Source: Henckelia pumila
Lineage: Eukaryota > Streptophyta > Magnoliopsida > Lamiales > Gesneriaceae
Assembly: GCF_033568475.1 (NCBI RefSeq)
Contig: NC_133123.1
Span: forward strand, 139,826,062-139,890,061
Length of the DNA: 64,000 nt
Direction: 5' to 3'
Both the position numbers and the translations under genes were made by a program. Under the pieces are notes generated by a model that was not told the DNA's origin, did no database searches, and was given only the letters and a program-made list of their open reading frames with translations. Shown one piece after another: positions 11,964 to 23,569 of the stretch. How positions within the stretch are numbered: the first letter of the stretch is position 1; the number at the start of each line of letters is the position of its first letter.

Positions 11964-14900
11964 ATGAGGTGCGCCGTACAGGGGGGGTTGAGCCACATGT
12001 TCGTGACATTGTTCCTCTACTGCTTCGCCGAATCCATGGTGGTTCCGTCCATCACCGACGTCACCATGGCGGCGGTTTTCCCCGGAGAAGACAAGTGCTC
12101 CTTGGCCATTTATCTCTCTGGAGCGCAACAAGTGGTATGTAGATCCTGGCCTGGAATTATTTACTACTTTGCCAAAAAAAAAAAAAAAACATAATTTTCA
12201 GTACAAAATTAAAAAAACAGAGAATATAAAATGTATTTTGTAAAAAATATATACATCGAGTATTCAATAGATAAGAATTTTCATATGGTTTTATCACATG
12301 TAAAATTTTCGCAAGCGAAAGCATGAATTAAGATGTTGTGGAAGAAGAGTGGCATATATGAGGGAATTAAGTCACTTAAATTAAGAATTATAAATTTTAA
12401 TTTTTTTTATATAAACACTAAACAAGTTTAAGTTTTAAACCAGTGGAACTTTATTCAAAAAAATTTACTCAAATTTCAACCACCTGACTTCGCCCAACCA
12501 ATATTATTCCCACTTTTTTGGTTAATTTAATATTTTATATTATAAATAAAAATTAACTATTAGTTCATAAATAAATAATAACAATATAAAAATTTAGTTT
12601 TATATTATAATTATTTATATCAATTAAATTGCTTAACTATTTTAAAAATTCAAAATCAAATCTTTAGAAAAAAAAATAAAAGATCATAAAAAAAGGGAAA
12701 ATTGTTTTTTTTTCCCATTAACTTGTCCATTTTTTGTTTTGGTCAATTAACTTTTCAAATATTGATTTTGATACACTTTGGTCCTATGGATGACGTGATA
12801 CCAAAAAGTGACGATGTGGCATCGGTATGACACCAAAAAATACTGACATGTTAAGTTGTTACGTCATCAATTGAATCAAATAACCTAAAATTAAAATTTA
12901 TTAAACCAAAACCAAATTTTAAAAAATCAATGACTCAAAAGTTAAAAAAATGGACAAGTTAATTAACTAAAAAATCATTTTCCGGTTTTAAAAAAAAACC
13001 AACATAAATTTAAGTTGCAGGAGAGTTTTGATATGGTGAGCTAGCACTCAATGTGGTCACAACACCGATCGACCAAGATGATATTCACTTATTGGACGTA
13101 TATGATGTAGCTCAACAGTATGTGCGCACAATATCAAAACCAATTGTTTACGGGCGCTAATTTAGGGAGTTTTGATATAGCTCTATTTTATACGTGCTAT
13201 TGCAGATAGTTGGGTTGGGAGCCCTAGTGGTGATGCCCATGCTAGGAAATCTATCGGACACGTACGGAAGAAAGATTATGCTCACCATCCCTATCACTCT
13301 TTCCATCATTCCCCTAGGTAATTAATTAACACTCTTTCTTAAATTGTATATGTAATATAATCGAACCATAATTAATTAATGGGTTGTATTTCATGAAAGG
13401 TGACCTGAATCTTGCAATGTAAACAAGTACTAGAGCTTAATGTATTTCATGAAAGATCAATTGAAGTTTGATTAAAATTTTTAGAATAATGGATGTTAGT
13501 GCATTAATTCTGTATTAATATTCATGAGTGATGCTTGTATTGATGATGCTATTCAGAATTTTAAGTCTGATTCGGTGACTTGTGAGCATTTGCACTCAAA
13601 AACTTGTATATATTTGATATCTAGCTAGGTCATGTGACAAACAAATGATAAATCTTTGAATTGAAATTACAGTGGTGCTGGCTTGCAGCATGACCAAGTA
13701 CTATTTCTACGCTTACTATGTGCTCAAAACCATGATTGCCATGGCTACTCAAGGGAGTGTTTCATTTCTTGCTTTTGCATACGTGGTACGTTACTTTTCC
13801 ATTGGAGCTAGCTACTATTGAAAAGGCCAATGCACCCATAATTTTAAAGAACTAGGGAGTGATTTTTGAAATTTGATGAGAAAAATTAGGAACTAATATA
13901 TTACAAACAGAACATATCAAGAAAAAGATTCGATTTTTGTTGATTTTTTCGAGTGTATGGGATATGGTTGCAGGCAGACATTGTACAAGAGAGGAAACGG
14001 GCTTCGGTGTTTGGAATCGTATCAGGCATTGCGTTTGTTTTCACGGTGTTGGGGAATTTTTCGGCCCGCTTCCTCTCCACTTCAACTGCATTTCAAGTAC
14101 TCGCCTTTTGTTCCTTGTTCTATATATGCATATAACAAAACAAATTATACATGTTTATCATGTCCCACGTACATGTTTATCTATAAGTATCATTTTTGTG
14201 TTCATTAATGTATATATATATATATATATAGGTTGCTACTGCAATATCGGTGATATCATTGGTGTACATGAGATTGTTCCTCCGCGAATCATTGATCAGC
14301 AGCAGCATTTGTGCAAACAAGAGCACGGAGACTGAGTGTCTACTGCAGAAAGCTCCTGCAAAAAAATGCCTGCTGTTCAAGAATCTACTTTCACTGGGTG
14401 ATAGCATTAGCTTGTTAAGAAATAGGTCAGTTTTGTTTTAACAAATTTCATCTAATAACATGGCAAGTATTGTATCACATGGAATGTGTAAAAAAAAGTT
14501 CATTGAGTTTTGGCCGTGAAACCAATGGTCAGATTGGAATCAACTCCGTATTTTGAAGGACGATTGATGGTGGGATTATTTCCGCAAAAAATCTTCTAAT
14601 GCATGTTGTTCTTTTATCATTTTGTTCTGCAGTCGGCCCTTTTTAAAAGCAGCAGTGATAGCATTCTTCTATAATGTTTCACAATTCGGCCTCTATGATT
14701 CATTAATGGTTCGTTTACGTTTTAGTGATTCTGGGAATTGAATATGCTGCATGAGCTCTTATTGAAGATATCTTCTGTTTTTTTAACCCTTGGCTTTATA
14801 ACAATAATCCAGTATTGCATGAAGGCTCAATTTCACTTTAACAAAGATCAATTCGCCGATCTAATGATAATTTCCGGAGTTGCAGGATCTATATCCAGGT

Positions 14901-16114
14901 GGTTTTACCTTGAATTGACCTTATCATTATCAATTTATGTTCTGATCATGCGTTTGCATCGCGTGATGGCATTGCATTTGTGAGCTTTTCAGCTGATCAT
15001 CTTGCCTGTATTCGGTCCTTTGGTGGGAGAGACAAATATGCTTTCTATAGGCCTTTTTTTCACCTTTGCTCATGTAAGTGAAAAACTATTCGAGGGACAT
15101 TTATTCATGTTGAACATGTACACACAGGTTTTGAAAACAAGCTTAACTTCTTGATTGCAGATTTTACTTTACGCATCGCGTGGGCTCCTTGGGTACATTC
15201 TTGTCCTGTTTTCCAACAATTGTTATTTGTTACCAAGACTTTCTTCATGGCTTGTTGCTAATTCTTTTTTGCAGGTTCCTTATGTTGCGGCAATGATGTG
15301 CATTGTGTCTGTTTTTGCTCTGCCATGCGTGAGTTATCTGTTTCTTGCCACAATGTTTTGTCTCGAGCACAAAGTTTTTTGGACTTAATTATACATCAAT
15401 GCATGTGCAGTTGAGGAGTATTGCTTCAAAGCTGACTGGTCCAGATGAACAAGTAAGTTTTATATGATATTTGGGTTGGAATGTAAATATGTAATGGAAA
15501 AAATGATGAGATTGAGATTTGAAATCTCCTTGACTGCCGTAGGGGAAGGCTCAGGGGTGCATTACTGTCATATTTTCCTTAGCTGGAATTGTTGCGCCAC
15601 TTGCTTTCACTCCTTTAACAGGTATGCTGATTCCATAACCCTTAGCTTGCTGTGTTTAAAATAAATTAATCGTCGAGTCGGAATAGCTAGCTGTGTTTAT
15701 GGTGGCGATCACTATTCACTTGTTGCAAATGTATCTCTCAGCTGAAACACATTGATCGTTACATAAAATTAGTCATTTTTCTGCATTGGATATGAGCAAT
15801 AAACTCAATGTAATCTTCTAATTCCCTTTTCTTTCCTTTTTTTTTTCCCCCTCCTTTCCAAAGCTTTGTTTCTAGGAGACAATCCACCATTCCATTTCCC
15901 TGGATTCAGCATCTTCTGCTCTGCCATAGCTACTGTAAGTCCATTAGTCAAGAAGTAAGAAAAGATCATGACTTTAAACTCGAAAACGAGTTTCATCGTA
16001 ACGAATCTTGATCAATGGCAGATGATCGCTTTGATTCTAAGTATGATGATCAAGCCTGGTCCCGCGAGAAATATCAGCATCAATTCTTCAGACCCCGCAC
16101 AGCCATTAGTTTAA
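11964..16114 (+). pseudogene. MFS transporter (HIAT1/MFSD14-like), frameshifted copy
   Basis: This is a 14-exon relative of the plant TetA/HIAT1-like MFS transporters (At2g16980/At2g16990 type), paralogous to 35027-40021. Exons: 11964-12134, 13206-13317, 13673-13785, 13974-14096, 14232-14425, 14633-14708, 14813-14898, 14993-15073, 15161-15192, 15275-15328, 15411-15452, 15543-15621, 15864-15934, 16022-16114. All junctions are GT-AG and match the paralogue. The loop 2-3 MFS motif GNLSDTYGRK is present. Exon 7 is 86 nt and exon 9 is 32 nt, against 87 and 33 nt in the paralogue. The first shift creates a TGA at 14994-14996, giving a product of about 292 instead of 444 residues and losing the second half of the 12-helix fold. 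Start 11964 is chosen by alignment to the paralogue; an in-frame ATG at 11895 exists. Assembly error is the main alternative to a pseudogene. Confidence 0.85.
12695..12984. mobile_element. Mutator-like MITE, diverged, in MFS intron 1
   Basis: It begins GGGAAAATTG and ends ATCATTTTCC, inverted ends shared with the elements at 27288-27577 and 41669-41981. The inside has complementary halves (TTAACTTGTCCATTTTT left, AAAAATGGACAAGTTAATTAA-type right) and central TGACGTGATACC / GATGTGGCATC words. No clean target duplication is visible. Confidence 0.6.
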
Positions 16115-18057
16115 TTAAGAGTACTATTGCTGCTAGCTTGCATGTTGACATGGATTATACTGATCATTATCGTTATGATCAACGCATAATGAAAAAAATA
16201 TGTACGAAAAATGATCCCAATTAATCGTATTAATAACATATGTAAAAAGATAATCAAAATCCACTAATAATGTAAGATATGTTTACTCAAAAAAATATTC
16301 GGATATTGGAAATTAAATACGTGAAATAGAAGTGAAATTATAATGTCTCTAAAGTACACACACACATATATGATAAAGGTGTATGTGTTGTGGATACATG
16401 TGCGTGTGGCTATGATTTCATTTTTTTTTTTTTTTGAGGAGAATAATCGTTTATTATTTCTGCATATAAAAGAAAGAATCTTATTCTGCTTCCCTGCCAT
16501 AGCTGTTACACTTCTTCTTCCTCCAATCACTTTTCTGTCAGCCCTATTTCTGATCAGGATCTATTCTCTACAGCTATATATGCTAAAATATTATTAACCA
16601 ATTAATATTATCTGGTGATGCTACGTACGTCTAAAGGTGGGAAATAAATGTTTGGATTCGGCGGATATAACCTTGAAACATAGATTAACTTTTAAAAATA
16701 AATAATTATCCAAAATTTAAACGTCATGTCCAGTCAATGCATCGATCTACTTAAGGGGATGATCATATATATATATATATATATATATCTGCAACTTTCA
16801 TTTGGTGGAAGTCCGGCGACTTGCTTCGCATCGTGTTGAGAACATATACATAGAAAAGGATGTTCAAGTAGTTGATTTTAAGATACACGTGACAAGATAA
16901 ATATTTCTTTTATGTTAAACTGTGATTTTGTTCCATAAATTTGATATTTTGTTATTTTGATAGCTCGTAGGTTACATTTTAGTTTGTCGCGTTATTTTTA
17001 TTTTAAATTTTTTTTTTTAAATGATGATGAAATGACATGACGGTGATTCAACAGTACTAACACTTTCGAATTAAAATTTTCAAAAATTGTAAAACACACA
17101 CTAATTAAAATTGAAATCTAATAATATAATAATGAATAAAATCTACACAAAAAGACTTAAGTGATCAAAATTGAAATTTTCTCTATCCCCTTATATGCAT
17201 TATAACATGTAATATAATGCTTATATCTTAAAATATTTGATATTATTTCTCCACCATCTATGGGTCTAGCTCGCGTATAATGGAGTTTAATTTATGGAAA
17301 TAAAGTTAATTGGTCCAGCAATTACAAGCTATATATGTATTCTAAAAATGGATGATAAATTAAGATAAATTTAGAGCAAGTTTTTGTATAGTTATTATTT
17401 TTATGCACATAATAAAATTATAAAAAAAATGGAAGAAAGTAGGTAATTAGTGGCAATGTTAAACACATTGAACAAATACGATCGTCGGCTACGGTCGGTA
17501 TGATCACTAGAAAATGTAATTCGATAAATAATCTAATTTGTATGAGTTGTTTAATTAGATAGAAAATCTCTACGCCTCATTATATATAGGGATGGTTTTT
17601 CGGTATACCGTACTAAAAATATTGGTATGAAAAAAATTCATATCAATATCGATAGCGAAATTTTGAAATTTTGGTATGGAAAAAATCCATATTGATACCG
17701 TATAGATATAGAAAAAAATTTGTTATACCGAAAAAATATCTGTATATTGAAAAAATTTCGGTATATATATATGGAACGAGATTGAGGCTTTGAGCATCGA
17801 TATACTCGATCCATTTGAAGACGAACCAAATGAATGATAATTTATTTTTGTTAATAATTTATGAACCTCATTGAGTTGGGTTTGAAGTTTGGACCAAAAA
17901 TGGATTTGGCTATATATACATAGCTAGGTTCATATATATTTTTATGGATCTCCTCTGTTCAAAATAATTTTGAATCATTTGATTTAATATTAGGATATTA
18001 TTTTTATTTTAGTATGAACTTAATCGGAGTAATTTTTAATATGAAACCAGCTTTAAT
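16115..18057. other. Intergenic, AT-rich
   Basis: No gene is recognised. It contains a pyrimidine/purine run near 16422, an (AT)n microsatellite at about 16768-16790, and a GGTATACCG-rich repeat remnant at about 17590-17775. Confidence 0.5.
17590..17775. repeat. GGTATACCG-rich repeat remnant
   Basis: The stretch repeats variants of TTTCGGTATACCG, ATTGGTATG and GATACCGTATAG with inverted relations between its left (CGGTATACCGTAC) and right (TTTCGGTATATA) ends. It is likely an old non-autonomous DNA transposon; ends are not resolved. Confidence 0.35.
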
Positions 18058-18887
18058 TAGGGGTGGCAAATTTTTAAAAAATCCCGACCCGTCCCGATTT
18101 CTAACCCGTTCTCGTCCCGAATTTTTTCCGTCCCGAACTTTTTCCGACCCGAGTGTTCGGGATTTTTTCCGACCCGATCAATGTCGGGATCGGGATCGGG
18201 ATAGGCAACCCTTCCCGACGGGATTTCCGACCCGACCCGAATATAGAAATAATATTTTTTAATAATATTTTTTTAATTAAAAAAATTATTTTTTTTAATT
18301 TTATGTTTTAATATTAATGTTTTATAATTATATACCATATAATTTTTTTTATATTTATATTTTTTAATATTGACATTGAGTTATAATTTTTTATTTTGTT
18401 TTTGTTATTATTATGAATAATTATATGTTTTTTTATTAATCAAGTAGTTGTTTTAGTTTTTTTGTAATGTACTAAAAAAATGTTTTAGTTTTTTAATTGC
18501 TATATATAAAGAAATTTTAATTTATTTGTAATGTATTAAGAAATTGTTTGATTTTTTTCATAAATTTTATTCAAAAAAATATTTTCATAGAATTTTTTTA
18601 AAAAAAAATATTATTCGGGATTATCCTATCCCGAACATTCGGGTCCCGACCAGGGGCGTAGCCAGAAAAAAAAATTACCCTGGGCTAGAGGATTCGATAA
18701 AAAAATAAAAAAAAAAGAAATTTATTATTTAAAAATTAAAATATAATAAAAAACTAATTTATAATCAAAGAACACTTGCAAAACATTTAACGGTAACTAC
18801 AAATATTATATAGTGATAAAAAAAATATAAATTACTAAAGATGTGATCGATGTTTCAAGTGACCTGACTTCGAAAAATTACTAAAGA

Positions 18888-19320
18888 TGCTATGAAAGTT
18901 TAGTGAAAGTGATGATCATAGGTTTTCACAATTACAGAGGCGTGAATAAAAATTCAACTCTGCCTCGTACTACCCGTTCATGATTTTGTTCTTCTATTAC
19001 TGGCTTGAAATCAACTTATGCTTCTAGTCTGCAAAGTATACTGTTCTATCTTCTTTAGCATAAACGGAAAGAAACAATTCTGTTTACTTACCTGCCAAAC
19101 AATTTCAGTACTTCTTCTGGCAACTTCACCAACTTCTTGCTAAGTCCTGGAGTTGATATAAAATCAAGCTGATTCTATGTTCATATGAATATTCTTCTCT
19201 TGAACAACTGATCCAGCTCTTCAAATCAACTCCTTTCTAGACATAGCATATTCTGTATCTTTCTGAGTTGATGATTCATAGCTTTGGAGTTGTTCAACTA
19301 ACATACTCCTCAGTACAATC
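18888..19320. repeat. Long direct repeat, left copy (partner 22686-23119)
   Basis: The 433-bp segment starting TGCTATGAAAGTTTAGTG is nearly identical to 22686-23119 and lies about 3.8 kb from it in the same orientation. Both include TTCACAATTACAGAGGCGTG and end CTCAGTACAATCGG. The right copy is inside the LTR element's internal region, near its primer site. Confidence 0.9.
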
Positions 19321-19967
19321 GGAAATTCTACCGGGTGGATTAATTTTTACGGGAGCTTGAAAGGTTGAAATTGGCTTAACCCTTTTCTTTTCTTTGCTCA
19401 CGGTTTCTTGACTACAATCTGAATGAAATCCATTTCATTTCATATATAAGTCCCACGTGTGATTCCCACTTGCAAGAAAATTGCATTTTGGTCCCTCAAC
19501 TTTGGCATAATTGCAAATTAGTCCCCGGACAAGCGATTTAATTCAATTTCAATCCTAAATAATTTAAAAATAATAGAATTTAATTCTAAACTCTAAATAT
19601 TCTCAAATTAAATATTCTCGGATTCAAATTAAATCATTTCGGAACTTATCGCATTTTAGTCCTTGAACTTCTCAATATTTGCAAATGGGTCCTTGCTCGG
19701 ATTTCATCCTCAAATTCAATCTTTGATATTTATCATATTGGAATTCACATCTTAAATTCCATAAATATCAATTCAAATATTTTTAATCTTTTAATTTAAG
19801 AATTCCGGATATTAAAATCTTAAAATCCGAAAATCCTCAAATTAAATATTTCTGACCCGAAATTGAAATCTCTAATTTTCATAAATTCTTAAATTCATCT
19901 TTTCACTTTTATTCGGAATTTAAATCTTAAATCCCGTAATTCAGAACTTAATATTTTTGGGTCTTAC
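19321..19967 (-). repeat. Partial second LTR of the LARD-like element
   Basis: It matches 25718-26364 over its whole length with scattered differences. It begins TGTAAGACCC on the minus strand after a purine-rich AGAGGGGAGGAA tract. The remainder of the LTR is not present here. Confidence 0.85.
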
Positions 19968-22685
19968 AATTCCTCCCCTCTAAGGAATGATTTCGTCCTC
20001 GAAATCGCATTCGATCTTACTGCTGATTCTCGTAAGATGTATAGCTGACTGAAGTAATACTGACTTCAATTCTCTGAGCTTTCAATATCTATTCTGATAT
20101 CTTCTCTTCTATCGTATTTTAATCTTCTTTCTGATCACTTCTGCAAAACATATAACCACTGAGTCAACTTATATCTAAGTTGCTCTTTCTCGTGATCGAA
20201 TTCTGCATCAGTTAATCTGTCTTGCTTAACATCTTATCTACTTCTGTTGTATCTGAATTGAATGCACATACATATTCTAGCTGATATTCTTCAGCCAATG
20301 CATATGGATAACAATTCATCTATCTGACAATTCGAGTATTAATCCATAAGCTAGATCAAATACTCATAGGAATCAATTCTGAAACCTCTTTCTGAACCTA
20401 ATGATGCTCGGAAAAGAACTTCTTAACTGATCATTATGTTCAGGCTTCAAATCGCTATTTGTTACTCATCTACTAGCTCTGTTAATGCTACTCTATTCTT
20501 ATTCTGTTCGAAGCAATCTTCACATTCTCTATCGTTTTTTGACTCTTATCTGGTCTGATAGCTGATATTTCTGTAAGATTGTTTCAATATAAAGACAATT
20601 CTGTATTTCTGATCAATCAATCATCAAAATATTTTCTTTATATCTATCAAATAGCTGTCACAGAAATCATAGTAATCACGTGGCAAATAATCGATCAACT
20701 AGTACCGAATCTAGTACTATAGTTCTGAGCATATCCTCGGAAATCTGGATAATTACATCTGATAGTCCACTAATCAGAGGATGGTATAATGAAATCTCAT
20801 ACAACCAAACACTCAGAACATCTGACAATCAATGCCACAATCTAGAAAACAAATCTAAAGTCTTTATCTTGACAATAGATTTCAATAATTCCTGTAATCT
20901 GATCATCTTGCTAAATGCATAACCAGTATCTTTTTATGTTTGTATCATATCTAATACAACATATTCATGAATCTGTCAAAATCTACTACAATCTACATTG
21001 CAAAAGCATGATGATTCAAGTAGATTAGAACTAAAGTCGTTTACAAAGTTGATCTGATTTCAACTCTTATGTAACTAATCTGTTACAAAAACCACTTGAG
21101 TTCTTCTTTTCGACTTCTTTTACTGGAATTTTAGTATTGGTAATGGTAATTCTCTCGTATTTGTTTTCAGTTCTTCTTCCAATACTAATTTCCAAGTACT
21201 GACTACGTGTAAGTTATACATGCTTAGACAACTGAATGGATATTAAATCTTGTGTCATATACCTCTTTCAGAATCTGATATTCCATATCTAGAATATCTG
21301 GCATAATCAAACGATTATTCACCGCAAAAATTCATCTGTTCTGCTCTGCTGTCTTATCTCTTATCTTCATCTTGCGTTCTCAATCAATATTTTAGTGCTT
21401 GATCTTAAGATCCATGTTGCGTTTATCTTTTCAAACCAATCGAGTTTAGCTTGGATCGCAACAATTCTGATCGTTTGATTATCTGTCAAGCATAAACATT
21501 CAACAAGTATATATATTTGTACTCAATAAATCCATCAATTATCTAAAACCCATAAATCTTGCTTATAGTCTGAATCTGAATTTCTATCAGTTACGAGCCA
21601 AATACATCAAGATACACTGAATAAACACATCAAATAATCAATAATTCTCAAATTTCAAATCAAAGGAACTCGCTCAAGGAAATGTCAGTCAAAATCAAAT
21701 ATTCTGAATGACAGCGAGTGAATCAAAGTAGACTCTAGCAAAGAATAAGAGTCAATCAATATCAATCGAGGTCAAATAACACAACCTCAGAATCGATAGC
21801 AAGAAATTCAAGAATCAAGATTTCTATGATGGAATAGCTTCAGCAAAATTGAAGAAAAAGCTCAACTGTAACTGATTTTTCTTATTATCTATTGATATAA
21901 GTTCATTTATTAATTCTTAGCTGACAATAGTCGAATATAATCTTTTCGACGTAACTTATTGTCATAGAATTAATCATCATTTCGGTACTACATAACTCTT
22001 TTCTACTCAATCTGCTAGCTGTTTCTGAAGTTCTTCATTTCAAGTAATGCTCTTCTATACGAGTTGTCATAATACTTTTGTACTAGACACCACTCTATAT
22101 AGACCTGCATTCATGTCGTAGACAAATCGATATATGTCATTGAACTATTTCTGTACATTCTAATCATTGACATATCTGTCAATTCTAGGTTAATTCTGTA
22201 CTAGTTCAATATATCAACTAGACTTCTACTGACATTCTTCCACGATCAAACGTGATATAAACAGTACCAACATAATAGAAATTTATTTCTGCAACTCATA
22301 TCATAAATTGCTAGTCATGTCTATTTCGTTATCAGTACACGGATTCAATTAACTGGTAACTGGTACTCAGTTATTGCATTAATATCTATAATGCATTCTA
22401 GCTTAATATCTCACACCTGAAGCACATTCAATCTTATTTCCTCAATTCTGTATTTCATCTTCTATGACTACGCAAAGGCAAAATCTCAGCAAATACGATG
22501 AATAAAGGCTCATCAGATACAGATTATAGCATAACAAATCACTGATCTATGAATGTATGTTATGCAATCAATATATAAGCGGTTAACTAGAATTAATTCA
22601 CTTACCTGTAATATTCTTATCTGATACAACTTGAGCCTTTCAATCTTTGCTGTTGTTGCCACTATCTCTTGCTTCAAAGCTATAC

Positions 22686-23119
22686 TGCTATGAAAGTTTA
22701 GTGAAGGTGATGATCATAGGTTTTCACAATTACAGAGGCGTGAATAAAAATTCAACTCTGCCTCGTACTATCGGTTCATGATTTTGTTCTTCTATTAATG
22801 GCTTGAAATCAACTTATGCTTCTAGTCTGCAAATTATACTGTTCTATCTTCTTTAGCATAAACGAAAAGAAACAATTTTGTTTACTTACCTGCCAAACAA
22901 TTTCAGTACTTCTTCTGGCAACTTCACCAACTTCTTGCTAAGTCCTGGAGTTGATATAAAATCAAGCTGATTCTATGTTCATCTGAATATTCTTCTCTTG
23001 AACAACTGATCCAGCTCTTCAAATCAACTCCTTTCTAGACATAGCATATTCTGTATCTTTCTGAGTTGATGATTCATAGCTTTGGAGTTGTTCAACTAAC
23101 ATACTCCTCAGTACAATCG
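22686..23119. repeat. Long direct repeat, right copy (partner 18888-19320)
   Basis: This copy sits in its expected place in the internal region of the LARD-like element, about 430 bp inside the primer-binding site. It differs from the left copy by only scattered substitutions. Confidence 0.9.
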
Positions 23120-23552
23120 GTTCAAAACCTTACCTCAACACGGTTCTGTTCTATATGAGGTTCTGTTCTGTCTGAGGTTCTCATGCTATCTGCACAATCT
23201 GTCTTATTCGCTAACAGAAGCAATATATATGGCTGAGATTATAAAATACAATTGCAGTATAACATACATATAATCTCATGCTTCTGAATAGAACACATAC
23301 TTGCAAATACTCATGCTTTTTCACATATTACATGCTTAAAATGAATTCACTTAGTCTAATGAATTCAATAACTCAAGTATACATATCAGCATATAAGCAT
23401 GTAATTCTTATCTCAATAAAGCAAATAGTGTTCATCAAGCAATCATAGTCACATACCATTCTGTAACACAAGTAAAGCAGACTCATGCAATACTATAAAT
23501 GCATGTGACTCAATCTACCCCTCTCAACTTCTATCTTAGTCCAAAACTTTAT

Positions 23553-23564
23553 GCTCTGATACCA
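23553..23564 (-). other. Primer-binding site for initiator tRNA-Met
   Basis: The minus strand reads TGGTATCAGAGC five bases after the end of the LTR. This is the complement of the 3' end of plant initiator tRNA-Met and the usual primer site of plant LTR elements. It sets the element's orientation. Confidence 0.92.
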
Positions 23565-23569
23565 CCTGT

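Noticed and set aside
20680-20922. 80-codon frame inside the LARD-like element
   Set aside because: Low complexity (S, T, N rich), no domain, and length expected by chance in AT-rich DNA.
23553-23564. tRNA-like 3' end (GCTCTGATACCA)
   Set aside because: Only the 12-nt primer-binding complement is present, directly beside an LTR; no cloverleaf is found around it.
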